A program made the position numbers and the translations under genes. The notes beneath the pieces are model-generated. The model worked only from the letters and a program-made list of their open reading frames with translations. It was not told the origin of the DNA and ran no database searches. A stretch of DNA of 51,773 bases, taken from an uncultured Acetatifactor sp. (GTDB taxonomy: Bacteria > Bacillota > Clostridia > Lachnospirales > Lachnospiraceae). This document shows, piece after piece, positions 1-7,227 of the stretch (the first letter of the stretch is position 1; each line of letters opens with the position of its first letter). The stretch covers positions 1 to 51,773 of the forward strand of contig CALWRA010000020.1 of assembly GCA_944383825.1 (NCBI GenBank), read 5' to 3'.

Positions 1-76
1 CATATTATTTTTCGTTTCGCCATAAACCTACATTTTTTCCTCGGCGTTTTCTTTCATTTTATCACTGGCGTTGACA
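1..76. mobile_element. Terminal stub of an insertion sequence (left window edge)
   Basis: Read outward (minus strand from 76 to 1), the sequence begins TGTCAACGCC and contains AAAACGCCGA and AAAAATGTAGG blocks. It is clearly similar to the last 76 nt of the window, which begins TGTCAATGCC and has the same blocks in the same order. The boundary at 76/77 falls exactly where the ParB reading frame stops looking like ParB. A TGT start with repeated internal motifs recalls IS21-family ends; that family name is a guess from memory. No transposase is in the window. Confidence 0.65.
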
Positions 77-340
77 GTGGCCGCTGATAAGCTCATACCG
101 CCCATCCTCTTTCAGCCGAACCGTTGCCGGGGTCATCACTCCATTTCGCTTGATGCTCTCAACAAGCTGTTCCATATCCTCATCCAGTAAAACTTTGAAC
201 GGATGATCTGGAAACTCGTCAATCTCCGCAATCGGAATGTCCCGTATCTTGCTCAGTTTTGCTTCCGCACGGCTTTCATCCGTCTGGAAAAGGTCATCGT
301 ATGCGGTCAGCTCGATTTTGTGTCCGTTGCTTCTCGCCAA
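62..340 (-). pseudogene. Element ParB-like partition protein, truncated by an IS
   Basis: This is the N-terminal part of a ParB/Spo0J-like nuclease-fold domain. The segment DIPIAEIDEFPDHPF, then LVESIKRNGVMTPATVRL and YELISGH, is the usual start of the ParB domain, in which SGH is normally followed by two arginines. Here the frame leaves ParB right after SGH: the last four residues (CQRQ) and the stop are coded by the IS end at 1-76. About 88 true residues remain, without the helix-turn-helix or dimer domain, so it should not bind DNA as a normal ParB. The start is a TTG preceded by a strong AAAGGAGG, and the gene overlaps the 3' end of parA by 47 nt, which suggests coupled translation. The rest of the gene presumably lies beyond the IS. 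Confidence 0.85.
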
Positions 341-1121
341 TTTCTGCCACCTCCTTTCCTAATTGTTCATAGGCAGCGGCCACCTTTCCGCTTTTGTCAT
401 AAGCAAAAATACTCTTTCCCTCTGCGGTAGCTTCTACTGCACGAATAGAATGGGGGATTTCGGTATCAAAAACCTTGATTCTTTGCCCGTATGCACTTTT
501 CACCGAAGCGGTAATTTCTTTTGAAATGTTGGTGCGGGGCATTACCATTGTCATCAGGATACCATCTATCCGCAGTTTGGGATTGATCTGCCGCTTGACC
601 ATAGAAACCGAGCGAAGCAACAGCTCCAGACCTTTCGCTGAAAGATAGTGGGGCTGGGTTGGGATAACCACACTGTCAGCTGCCGCCAGAGCATTGATGG
701 TGATCATGCCAAGAGAGGGCATACAGTCAATCAGTACATAGTCGTAATTCTTTTTGACCTCATTCACATAGGTTTTCAAGACACGCTCACGGCTCATGGC
801 ATTGATCAGCCTGACTTCAAAGCCAGACAGCTCAATATTAGACGGAAGCAGATCCACGCCCTCATGGTGATGCAGAATGCCTTGTGAAGCATCAAAGGCT
901 TTATCGTCGATAATGCTTTGCATCATGGTGGAAAGGGTTATGGGAATATCATCTGGTCTGCTGTACCCCAGGGCCATGGTTAAGTTGGCCTGTGCATCCG
1001 CATCAATCAGCAGGACTTTCTTTCCCTGCTTTGCCAGACTGACACCCAGGTTGACTGCTGTGGTTGTTTTGCCCACACCGCCTTTTTGATTGGTCAGAGC
1101 AATCACTTTGCAATTTGACAT
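294..1121 (-). CDS. parA: ParA/Soj-family partition ATPase of the left element
   Basis: A 275-residue ParA ATPase. The deviant Walker A motif KGGVGKTT is at residues 13-20, followed by LLIDADAQANLT near 38-50 and YVLIDCMPSLGMITINAL in the middle. Members of this family bind DNA non-specifically when loaded with ATP and position the DNA carrying a ParB-centromere complex. It is distinct from the chromosomal ParA at 7228-7989. The gene sits directly upstream of the truncated parB, behind an AAAGGAGG ribosome site, and downstream of the repeat cluster at 1887-2058, the layout of a plasmid-like par operon. Its likely role is stabilising the excised circular form of the element. The function call is solid; the element role is inference. 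Confidence 0.93.
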   Translation of the reverse strand: MSNCKVIALTNQKGGVGKTTTAVNLGVSLAKQGKKVLLIDADAQANLTMALGYSRPDDIPITLSTMMQSIIDDKAFDASQGILHHHEGVDLLPSNIELSGFEVRLINAMSRERVLKTYVNEVKKNYDYVLIDCMPSLGMITINALAAADSVVIPTQPHYLSAKGLELLLRSVSMVKRQINPKLRIDGILMTMVMPRTNISKEITASVKSAYGQRIKVFDTEIPHSIRAVEATAEGKSIFAYDKSGKVAAAYEQLGKEVAEIGEKQRTQNRADRIR

Positions 1122-1147
1122 AGGTGCGTCCTCCTTTCTTTTAGATT

Positions 1148-1170
1148 TAGCCGCTTTTTCAGGGCGGCTA
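1148..1170 (-). promoter_or_regulatory. Hairpin in the parA leader
   Basis: Arms TAGCCGC (1148-1154) and GCGGCTA (1164-1170) enclose a 9-nt loop, about 27 nt upstream of the parA start and just before its Shine-Dalgarno. No U-run follows, so it looks like a leader structure or operator rather than a terminator. What it does is unknown. Confidence 0.4.
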
Positions 1171-1190
1171 TGTAAAGTTCCCCAGAACGC

Positions 1191-1223
1191 AAAAAAGCCG
1201 ACTGGCTTTTATACCAATCGGCT
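1191..1223 (-). terminator. Intrinsic terminator between the 117-codon ORF and parA
   Basis: On the minus strand AGCCGATTGG pairs with CCAGTCGGCT (one G-T pair) around an 8-nt loop and is followed by a run of six T. It lies just past the stop of the gene at 1243-1581, so parA is probably transcribed at least partly from its own promoter or by read-through. Confidence 0.7.
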
Positions 1224-1242
1224 ATGTAATAGTTCTCTATAT

Positions 1243-1581
1243 TCAGTTCTTAACCTTTGCAGAAAACAGTTCCCGTATGTTATCTGTATCCCACTGATCT
1301 GGAAACAGCACCGCCATAATCCGAAAAGCATCATAGAGTCCTGCGATATATGCGTGGGTGGCATATTCACAATCTTCTTTGTCCCGGCACTCCAATAGGC
1401 GGTTGCAGACTTCCCGTTGTTCCTCTGTTAAATCCAACCGGAGATACTCCATTTCCGCAATTCCTTCGTTTTCAGAGTCTTTCTGATAAGTCATATCTGC
1501 TTCCAATAGTGAACGGATTGTTTGCTCTCGTAGTGTTTCAACAGCTACTTTGAATAATTCTTTTAGGTCTATTTCATTCAT
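1243..1581 (-). CDS. Small unknown protein of the left element
   Basis: A 112-residue acidic protein without a domain I can name with certainty. The C-terminal half (LTEEQREVCNRLLECRD, then YIAGLYDAFRIMAVLFP) has the helical pattern of small proteins often found next to ParA in Clostridia elements; a DUF6809-like identity is possible but unverified. I place the start at the ATG for MNEIDL because GGAGGG lies just upstream; an in-frame codon five residues earlier has no ribosome site. The start overlaps the stop of the upstream gene (stop at 1574-1576), which points to coupled translation. A terminator at 1191-1223 ends this unit. Confidence 0.7.
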   Translation of the reverse strand: MNEIDLKELFKVAVETLREQTIRSLLEADMTYQKDSENEGIAEMEYLRLDLTEEQREVCNRLLECRDKEDCEYATHAYIAGLYDAFRIMAVLFPDQWDTDNIRELFSAKVKN

Positions 1582-1768
1582 CCTGCCCTCCCACATAAAC
1601 TGTTTTTATTTTTTTGAGAGGAGCATTGATGACCTTAAAAATCAGTTCATCGACACAATCCGTATATCGGCCTTGCTGGATCAGCAAATTTTTCAATTCA
1701 ACAAGGCTTTGAAGCAAAAGGCTTCTATCATGGCTATCCACATAAACATGAAATGTTTTTTCTCTCAT
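1574..1768 (-). CDS. Small unknown protein, first gene of the left element's par region
   Basis: A 64-residue protein (MREKTFHVYVDSHDRSLLLQ at the start) with no recognised domain. It reads as a short mixed alpha/beta protein with a basic C-terminus. The start is the ATG preceded by AAGGAGGTGCATCGT; the GTG nine bases upstream lies inside the ribosome site and is not used here. It is the first gene after the repeat array at 1887-2058 and overlaps the next gene, so both are probably one transcript. Its position between a putative centromere and parA would suit a small DNA-binding regulator, but nothing in the sequence proves that. Confidence 0.6.
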   Translation of the reverse strand: MREKTFHVYVDSHDRSLLLQSLVELKNLLIQQGRYTDCVDELIFKVINAPLKKIKTVYVGGQDE

Positions 1769-1886
1769 ACGATGCACCTCCTTACAGCATCATTATAGGA
1801 GAAGCGGAGTACCCCTTCAAATATGCCAGCAAAAGGACGAAATAAACTTCAAAAAAATGCCTTTTACTCGGTAACATTCGCCCATC

Positions 1887-2058
1887 CGATTAGCAAGGCT
1901 TTTTGCATGATTTTTCGGCAAATTAGCAGGAGAGGCAATTTGATTAGCAAAAATCGAAAATTTTCTGCTAATCATTAGCAAGCTAATCGGTGACAAAAAT
2001 CAATGGTTCGAGTTAAGTAAGGTCGCTTCCGATTAGCAAAAATGCTTCCTGCTAATCG
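1887..2058. repeat. Cluster of GATTAGCAA / TTGCTAATC repeats (iteron-like)
   Basis: This gene-free stretch (1769-2139) holds about eight copies of a 7-9 nt word in both orientations: GATTAGCAA at 1888, 1942 and 2031; variants AATTAGCAG at 1921 and CATTAGCAA at 1973; and the reverse TGCTAATC at 1966 and 2050 plus GCTAATCGG at 1982. Two of them abut as TGCTAATCATTAGCAA. It lies immediately upstream of the element par genes, where plasmid centromeres (parC/parS) or iteron origins are found. The function is inferred from position only. Confidence 0.6.
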
Positions 2059-2098
2059 CTGTTTGCTATTTGTTCGATTTTCCTCGGAAAATAGAAAA

Positions 2099-2132
2099 CG
2101 CCGAAAACCTTGAAAAATCAACGTTTTCGGCG
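2099..2132 (-). terminator. Terminator downstream of tRNA-Arg
   Basis: A ten-base-pair stem of CGCCGAAAAC and GTTTTCGGCG around a 14-nt loop. On the minus strand it is followed by TTTTCTATTTT. It lies 7 nt past the CCA end of the tRNA, as expected for its intrinsic terminator. Confidence 0.75.
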
Positions 2133-2139
2133 GAGTTTT

Positions 2140-2216
2140 TGGCGTCGCTAAGAGGATTTGAACCTCCGACCTACCGCTTAGGAGGCGGTCGCTCTATCCA
2201 ACTGAGCTATAGCGAC
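2140..2216 (-). tRNA. tRNA-Arg (anticodon CCU), complete, CCA encoded
   Basis: On the minus strand the acceptor stem GTCGCTA pairs with TAGCGAC. The D arm is GCTCAGTTGGATAGAGC. The anticodon stem ACCGC/GCGGT encloses the loop CTCCTAA with anticodon CCT (2180-2182), which reads AGG. The T arm GGAGGTTCAAATCCTC follows. CCA is encoded at 2140-2142. It is complete and well formed. A truncated relative lies 75 nt to the right at 2290-2329, and the two share 34 nt with one mismatch (2177-2210 and 2290-2323). I infer that this copy came with the element and replaces the broken host gene. Confidence 0.95.
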
Positions 2217-2289
2217 ATTTAAAAAATCTATATTTAATTTTACTTGTTACCTTTTCCCGTTTCCTCCGAGGTGTATGTTATAACACTTT

Positions 2290-2329
2290 CTTAGGAGGCG
2301 ATCGCTCTATCCAACTGAGCTATGAGGAC
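2290..2329 (-). pseudogene. 5' half of a host tRNA-Arg(CCU), disrupted; candidate attachment site
   Basis: From 2329 leftward this reads GTCCTCA (5' acceptor strand), the D arm GCTCAGTTGGATAGAGC and the anticodon region up to CTCCTAAG. It then runs into unrelated AT-rich DNA instead of the rest of the anticodon stem, T arm and acceptor strand. It cannot fold as a tRNA. Its acceptor strand differs from that of the intact tRNA at 2140-2216, so it is a separate gene and not a simple duplication. It marks the probable right junction of the element with the chromosome. A perfect palindrome, TGTTATAACA (2276-2285), lies just inside the element. Confidence 0.8.
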
Positions 2330-2444
2330 ATTTATGAAAAACCTGCTAATAGCGGGCAATTCATCTTATGAAATTGTACTTTCTATATCACATTCTGTCA
2401 ATTACCTTTTTATAATTTATTTTTGCATATTCCTGAAGCATTTA

Positions 2445-3332
2445 TCATGTACCTTCCGGAAAATTAATTTTACCCTGGAGCCATATAATTCCTTTGAAAC
2501 GACGGCCCACTTGTGGTTCACCAAACAAGTCTATTATATTAATACACACATCAAATGTCAATTCATTACAGCAAATTTGCAAAATATAAATTTTTTCTCC
2601 GGTTACATGATTTGTGACAATCTGCATTGAAACAATTTCCCCCAGCACAGAATACTGATCACATTCTACGCCATAAGGCATAAAATAAGTATCTACCAGA
2701 CTGAATATATCCTCTTTCTGTATCTTTCGGGATATGGTCGTGTACATATCCATATCCTCAAGAGTCAAAGTCTCAATAGCATCCTCGTCTCCTCTTCTCG
2801 CGGCAGCCAGTAAATTATTACGGTTGGCTGAATTTTTCTGTACCCTGAGCTTCTGCTCTTCATCCTTCTGAATAGGCATCATGATACTTCCGCTGACTGA
2901 AAGCCCCGATAATGTCAGAGTAGTTCCCCTCACAGGAAGCATTCCTCCAGCCTGAGCCTTGACATAAGGTATCATATTTCTCAAATAAAATATCAGAGAA
3001 ATGCCTACCTTTACATCATCACAAACGCCAGCATAAGAAATCTTTGCCGCGTGACGTTCCACAGAGACATCTTCGTGTGTAGTAATACCGGTACCTTCCA
3101 GATAAGGATAATAATATTCGTAAATAAATTTATCCTCCTCATCAAACTCACCGCATACCGCTATTCCCATTCTTCCGGCATAATGTTTGCAAAATTCACC
3201 TAGCATAATCCCTTCTTGGTTTATGGTATATGCACGTTGATCGGAATTCATAATAACATCCGTCAACAGATTTTTTAGCTTTTTACGGTCAGAATATTCA
3301 CTGAATCCGATAGCACGCATATATTTATGCAA
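2445..3332 (-). CDS. DUF3881 family protein
   Basis: A 295-residue cytosolic protein beginning MHKYMRAIGFS, the hallmark N-terminus of the DUF3881 family, which I know from Lachnospiraceae, usually beside serS as here. There is no signal peptide or membrane segment. A charged linker (about residues 155-190, QKDEEQKLRVQKNSANRNN) separates two halves. The start codon is a TTG with GGTGAGG just upstream; the family's conserved beginning supports it. It lies 35 nt downstream of serS and is likely co-transcribed. The biochemical role is unknown. Confidence 0.75.
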   Translation of the reverse strand: MHKYMRAIGFSEYSDRKKLKNLLTDVIMNSDQRAYTINQEGIMLGEFCKHYAGRMGIAVCGEFDEEDKFIYEYYYPYLEGTGITTHEDVSVERHAAKISYAGVCDDVKVGISLIFYLRNMIPYVKAQAGGMLPVRGTTLTLSGLSVSGSIMMPIQKDEEQKLRVQKNSANRNNLLAAARRGDEDAIETLTLEDMDMYTTISRKIQKEDIFSLVDTYFMPYGVECDQYSVLGEIVSMQIVTNHVTGEKIYILQICCNELTFDVCINIIDLFGEPQVGRRFKGIIWLQGKINFPEGT

Positions 3333-3367
3333 AACCTCACCTTCTTTCTCATCTTATGTTATAAGAT

Positions 3368-4657
3368 TTACTTTTTGGCAGGCAAAATCTTTTCTTTTCC
3401 TCCCATATAAGGACGAAGAGCAGTCGGAATACGAATACTGCCATCTGAATTTATATTATTCTCCAAAAAGGCTATGAGCCCTCTGGGAGAAGCCAGCACC
3501 GTATTATTTAAAGTATGCACAAAATATGTCCCCTTTTCCCCTTTTGTACGAATTCCTAAACGCCTTGCCTGGGCATCCCCCAAGGTGGAACATGATCCTA
3601 CTTCAAAATATTTTTTTTGCCTTGGACTCCATGCTTCCACATCGCAAGATTTTACCTTAAGATCCGCAAGATCTCCGCTACAGCACTCCAGAGTACGTAC
3701 CGGTATATCCAGACTTCTGAAAAATTCTACTGTGTAGAACCACATTTTATTATACCATTCCATAGATTCTTCCGGACGGCACAGTACAACCATTTCCTGT
3801 TTTTCAAATTGATGTACTCTGTACACCCCTCTCTCCTCAATGCCATGAGATCCTACTTCCTTTCTAAAGCAAGGGGAATAGGAGGTCATTGTAATAGGAA
3901 GATTTTCCTCCTTTACAATTTGTCCTTTGAATTTACCGATCATAGAATGTTCCGAAGTTCCTATTAGATAGAGATCTTCTCCCTCTATCTTGTACATCAT
4001 GGCTTCCATCTCTGCGAAACTCATAACACCGTTTACTACACCGCTGCGGATCATAAAGGGAGGAATGCAATAGATAAATCCTCTGTCAATCATAAAATCT
4101 CTCGCATAACTGATCATCGCAGAATGGATTCTTGCAGCGTCTCCCATAAGATAATAAAAACCGTTGCCGCTTGTTCTTCCAGCGCTTTCCTTATCGAGAC
4201 CATTTATGCTGTCTAAAATATCCGCGTGATATGGAATTTCAAAATCAGGCATTACAGGTTCCCCAAATTTCTCTATCTCCACATTTTCACTGTCATCTTT
4301 CCCAATGGGAACAGATTCATCAATAATGTTTGGTATAACCATCATGATATTGGTTATCTTTTCCTGAAGCTCCTCTTCTTGTGCTTCAAGCTCTGCAAGT
4401 CTCTTTGCACCGGCTGTAACCTGCGCCTTTTTTTCCTCTGCCTCCTGTTTTTTTCCCTGAGCCATTAACATACCAATTTCTTTGGATATTTTATTTCGGG
4501 AAGCACGAAGATCATCTGCCTCCTGTTTTGTTTTTCTGCTCTCTGAATCCAGAGCAATTACCTGATCTACCAGGGGCAGCTTGGAATCCTGAAATTTTTT
4601 TCTTATATTTTCTTTTACCAATTCAGGATTTTCTCTCAAAAACTTCATGTCTATCAT
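3368..4657 (-). CDS. serS: Seryl-tRNA synthetase
   Basis: A 429-residue class II synthetase that charges tRNA-Ser with serine. The N-terminal coiled-coil arm that grips the tRNA's long variable arm spans about residues 30-105 (SRKTKQEADDLRASRNK onward). The catalytic core has the TSEH serine-site motif, motif 2 (FRKEVGSHG, RGVYRVHQFEK) and motif 3 (NNTVLASPRGLIAFLEN). The length is normal. The leader is only 45 nt and has no T-box; it holds a perfect 12-nt palindrome, CCGCTTAAGCGG (4679-4690). It follows an HD-GYP-like gene on the same strand. Confidence 0.97.
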   Translation of the reverse strand: MIDMKFLRENPELVKENIRKKFQDSKLPLVDQVIALDSESRKTKQEADDLRASRNKISKEIGMLMAQGKKQEAEEKKAQVTAGAKRLAELEAQEEELQEKITNIMMVIPNIIDESVPIGKDDSENVEIEKFGEPVMPDFEIPYHADILDSINGLDKESAGRTSGNGFYYLMGDAARIHSAMISYARDFMIDRGFIYCIPPFMIRSGVVNGVMSFAEMEAMMYKIEGEDLYLIGTSEHSMIGKFKGQIVKEENLPITMTSYSPCFRKEVGSHGIEERGVYRVHQFEKQEMVVLCRPEESMEWYNKMWFYTVEFFRSLDIPVRTLECCSGDLADLKVKSCDVEAWSPRQKKYFEVGSCSTLGDAQARRLGIRTKGEKGTYFVHTLNNTVLASPRGLIAFLENNINSDGSIRIPTALRPYMGGKEKILPAKK

Positions 4658-4702
4658 AATTTCCTCGTACCTCCCTGACCGCTTAAGCGGATGCTATTTT
4701 AA

Positions 4703-5755
4703 TTAATCCAATACTTTTTCTATATAAATGCTATGTATCTCCATCAAATTTTTAATAACGGTTTCTTTTACATCATTACCGTTCTTATCTTTTATAATCC
4801 TGATAACTGGTCTTTCATTAAAATTTTTATTCTGTGACAATACCACTCCTAATTCACCTTCATTAGTGAGAACGTGTGTTCCTATTGGATAAACAGCGGT
4901 AAAGCTTAAAAACACATCTACGACCTTATCATCAAATAAAATATTCTTGAAATTCTTTAAATATTCCACCGCCTCATATACCTTGGCACGCTGACAGGCA
5001 ATGCCGCATATCATCTCATCAAAGGCATCACACACATTTACTATCCTACATTCAAAGGGTATATCTCCTGTTCTCAGAGGAAACCCTGATCCATTCAATC
5101 TTTCATGATGATAAAGAATAATATTTTTGCTGATTTTAGAAATCCATTTTTCCTTTTTCAAAGCACTGAAACCATAAACTGGATGCTTTTTATATTCGGC
5201 AGCTTCCTGCTTACTCATATCTTTCAGAGCTCTTCCAACAAAATTAACTGTGGTATATCTTAACCCAATATCATGAAGAAGACATCCAACCCCTATATCA
5301 TGTATTATATTTTTATCTACATTCAGTTTCATAGCCGTTAAAATTGCCAGAGAGCAAGTGGATATGGAGTGCTCATAAATATCAGAGCTTCTTTCTCTGA
5401 TATCAAATACTTTTTCTACAATTTGCTCTTCCTCCAGCATGGTATAAATAATATTATCTGCAGTATTGCTCAATTCCTCCAATTCCTGATTATTCTGGTA
5501 AGTATGTCTTTCCAGAATATCTTTAACCTTCAGTCTTACATTATCCTTTAACTCAGATTTTAGAATCAGAATTTCACTTTGTTTTAATTCTTCCTCCTTA
5601 ATATATACATTAAAAATGCCAAGCTCAATAATCTTTTCAATGTATTCCTTTTTCAGTGTTGCCCCCTCCGGCAGGACAAGCTGATAATCCCAGGTCATAA
5701 TAGGCTTTGCCAATACTTCATCGCCCTTCAGCTCGTCTATTCTGATCAGTTTCAT
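4703..5755 (-). CDS. HD-GYP-like domain protein with degenerate GYP motif
   Basis: A 350-residue protein. The N-terminal part (MKLIRIDELKGDEVLAKPI, with LPEGATLKKEYIEKI) is the small domain commonly placed before HD-GYP phosphodiesterase domains. The C-terminal half has the metal-binding HD (CLLHDIG) and the segment ILYHHERLNGSGFPLRTGD. In active c-di-GMP phosphodiesterases this usually reads HHE..DGSGYP; here the Asp is Asn and GYP is GFP. It may hydrolyse another substrate, act weakly or only bind. The start is set by GGGGAGGTAAC before the ATG at 5755; an upstream in-frame extension overlaps the preceding gene and has no ribosome site. Only two bases separate it from the DUF4446 gene, so the two form one operon. 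Confidence 0.8.
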   Translation of the reverse strand: MKLIRIDELKGDEVLAKPIMTWDYQLVLPEGATLKKEYIEKIIELGIFNVYIKEEELKQSEILILKSELKDNVRLKVKDILERHTYQNNQELEELSNTADNIIYTMLEEEQIVEKVFDIRERSSDIYEHSISTCSLAILTAMKLNVDKNIIHDIGVGCLLHDIGLRYTTVNFVGRALKDMSKQEAAEYKKHPVYGFSALKKEKWISKISKNIILYHHERLNGSGFPLRTGDIPFECRIVNVCDAFDEMICGIACQRAKVYEAVEYLKNFKNILFDDKVVDVFLSFTAVYPIGTHVLTNEGELGVVLSQNKNFNERPVIRIIKDKNGNDVKETVIKNLMEIHSIYIEKVLD

Positions 5756-5757
5756 TG

Positions 5758-6285
5758 TTACCTCCCCATTGCAATTAATAATGCCTCTTCCTCTTCTTTT
5801 CCTAAGGAAATAGAACATTCTCCTCCTTTAATTTCCTTAGTATAAGAGTAACACCCTTCCGTACTATGTACTGAATTTATAATAAAACCATTATTATTCT
5901 CATCCAGCAATGCTAAACAAAAACTTAGCTGGCCCCCCATCTGATTAAAAGCATCATATTTTACCAGACCAAATTTTTGAAATGCTGATTGCATCCTTCT
6001 GTACAAAGTACGAATATCCTTTTTATTATTGTCCGCACTTTCTTTTAAGGCTTTGTTATCCTCAAACAATGCCGAAATACTATTTTCCAAACTGGATCCA
6101 TCTTTTCCAGTCATAAATTGATCCAGCCTTTTTTTCATCCTTTTTATCTTTTTGAAAGATATAATCAGCAAAATAAAAAGAATAAAAAATAATAAGATGA
6201 GAACGGCATTTACTATAAGCAGATAACCTAAATCAAATCCTTCAAAACCTATCTGATTTAAAAAATTGCTGTAATTTGCACTCAT
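5758..6285 (-). CDS. DUF4446 family membrane protein
   Basis: A 175-residue protein with one N-terminal membrane segment (about residues 19-45, YLLIVNAVLILLFFILFILL), then a basic KKIKRMKKR stretch, a coiled-coil-rich region (about 60-100) and a globular C-terminus. It matches DUF4446, a family regularly found directly downstream of parB in Clostridia. It lies 35 nt after parB and 2 nt before the HD-GYP-like gene. The basic stretch after the membrane segment predicts a cytoplasmic C-terminus. A link to chromosome positioning is suggested only by gene order. Confidence 0.85.
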   Translation of the reverse strand: MSANYSNFLNQIGFEGFDLGYLLIVNAVLILLFFILFILLIISFKKIKRMKKRLDQFMTGKDGSSLENSISALFEDNKALKESADNNKKDIRTLYRRMQSAFQKFGLVKYDAFNQMGGQLSFCLALLDENNNGFIINSVHSTEGCYSYTKEIKGGECSISLGKEEEEALLIAMGR

Positions 6286-6320
6286 ATTTCTCCTTTTGTA
6301 TTCTGACTGTTTTTCATTCC

Positions 6321-7208
6321 TTATCTATTTCCGATCATTTCCAGAAGTCTGTCAAGATCCTCGTGGCTGTAGAATTCTATCTCTATCTTTCCGGATCCCT
6401 CTCCTTTTGGGGAAACAGTAACTTTTGTACTTAACTTCTGTTTTAATTTTTCTTCTATATCCAAATAAATTGCTTGAAGAGTTTTATTTTCTGCTTTTTT
6501 AGTTTTCACTGGTTTATGAAGATTTTTTACCAGCTTTTCCACATCACGGACACTCAACTTTTCGTCAAATATTTTCTGAGCCAGACTATATTGTTCTTCT
6601 GGATCCTCTACTGCCAGCAATGTCCTGGCATGACCTGTGCTGATCATTTCGTCTATCACCATCTGCTGTACTTCATCAGACAGCTTAAGGAGGCGAATAG
6701 AATTTGTTACCGCCGCCCGACTTTTTGAAACTCTTTCTGCAACCTCATCTTGCTTTAAATGAAATTCTGTTAAGAGACGTTTGTATGCCTGAGCTTCCTC
6801 AATGGGATTCAGATCCTCTCTCTGAATATTTTCTATTAGGGAGATTTCAACAATTTCCTGATCTGAATAATTGCGTATTATCACGGGAATTTCTTTTAAT
6901 CCTGCAATTTTTGCAGCTCGCCATCTGCGTTCTCCAGCGATAATTTCAAAATAATCTTTTCGATCCTGAACTAAAATAGGCTGTAAGAGACCAAATTGTT
7001 TGATAGAATCTGCTAATTCCTGAAGCGCATCCTCATCAAAATTTTTTCTTGGCTGATCTCTGTTAGGTTCCACTCTTGTTATTTTTACAATCGTTTCATT
7101 ACCTTTATTTCCTTCAATGCCTTCCTTTGTTTCTTTTTTGATCTTTGCTTCTCCAACCGCATTCGGTATTAAAGAATCCAGCCCTTTTCCCAATCCTCTT
7201 GCCGCCAT
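6321..7208 (-). CDS. parB: Chromosome partitioning protein ParB (Spo0J), CTPase clamp
   Basis: A 295-residue ParB. It begins MAARGLGKGLDSLIP, the segment that stimulates ParA. The CTP-binding domain includes LADSIKQFGLLQPILVQ and the motif GERRWRAAKIAGL, with ENIQREDLNPIEEA after it. The helix-turn-helix for parS recognition is VAERVSKSRAAVTNSIRLL. A C-terminal dimerisation domain ends the protein. ParB loads at parS and spreads to organise the origin and load condensin. Two perfect parS sites lie nearby at 8246-8261 and 8295-8310. It sits 19 nt downstream of parA in one operon. Confidence 0.97.
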   Translation of the reverse strand: MAARGLGKGLDSLIPNAVGEAKIKKETKEGIEGNKGNETIVKITRVEPNRDQPRKNFDEDALQELADSIKQFGLLQPILVQDRKDYFEIIAGERRWRAAKIAGLKEIPVIIRNYSDQEIVEISLIENIQREDLNPIEEAQAYKRLLTEFHLKQDEVAERVSKSRAAVTNSIRLLKLSDEVQQMVIDEMISTGHARTLLAVEDPEEQYSLAQKIFDEKLSVRDVEKLVKNLHKPVKTKKAENKTLQAIYLDIEEKLKQKLSTKVTVSPKGEGSGKIEIEFYSHEDLDRLLEMIGNR

Positions 7209-7227
7209 ACCACTTTCCTTTCCTAGC

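Noticed and set aside
1887..2058. Possible CRISPR array
   Set aside because: The repeats are only 7-9 nt, occur in both orientations and have no regular spacers.
2290..2329. A second working tRNA-Arg
   Set aside because: Only the 5' half is present; the 3' anticodon strand, T arm and acceptor strand are missing.
4658..4702. T-box riboswitch before serS
   Set aside because: The gap is 45 nt and holds only a short palindrome; no specifier loop or T-box sequence.
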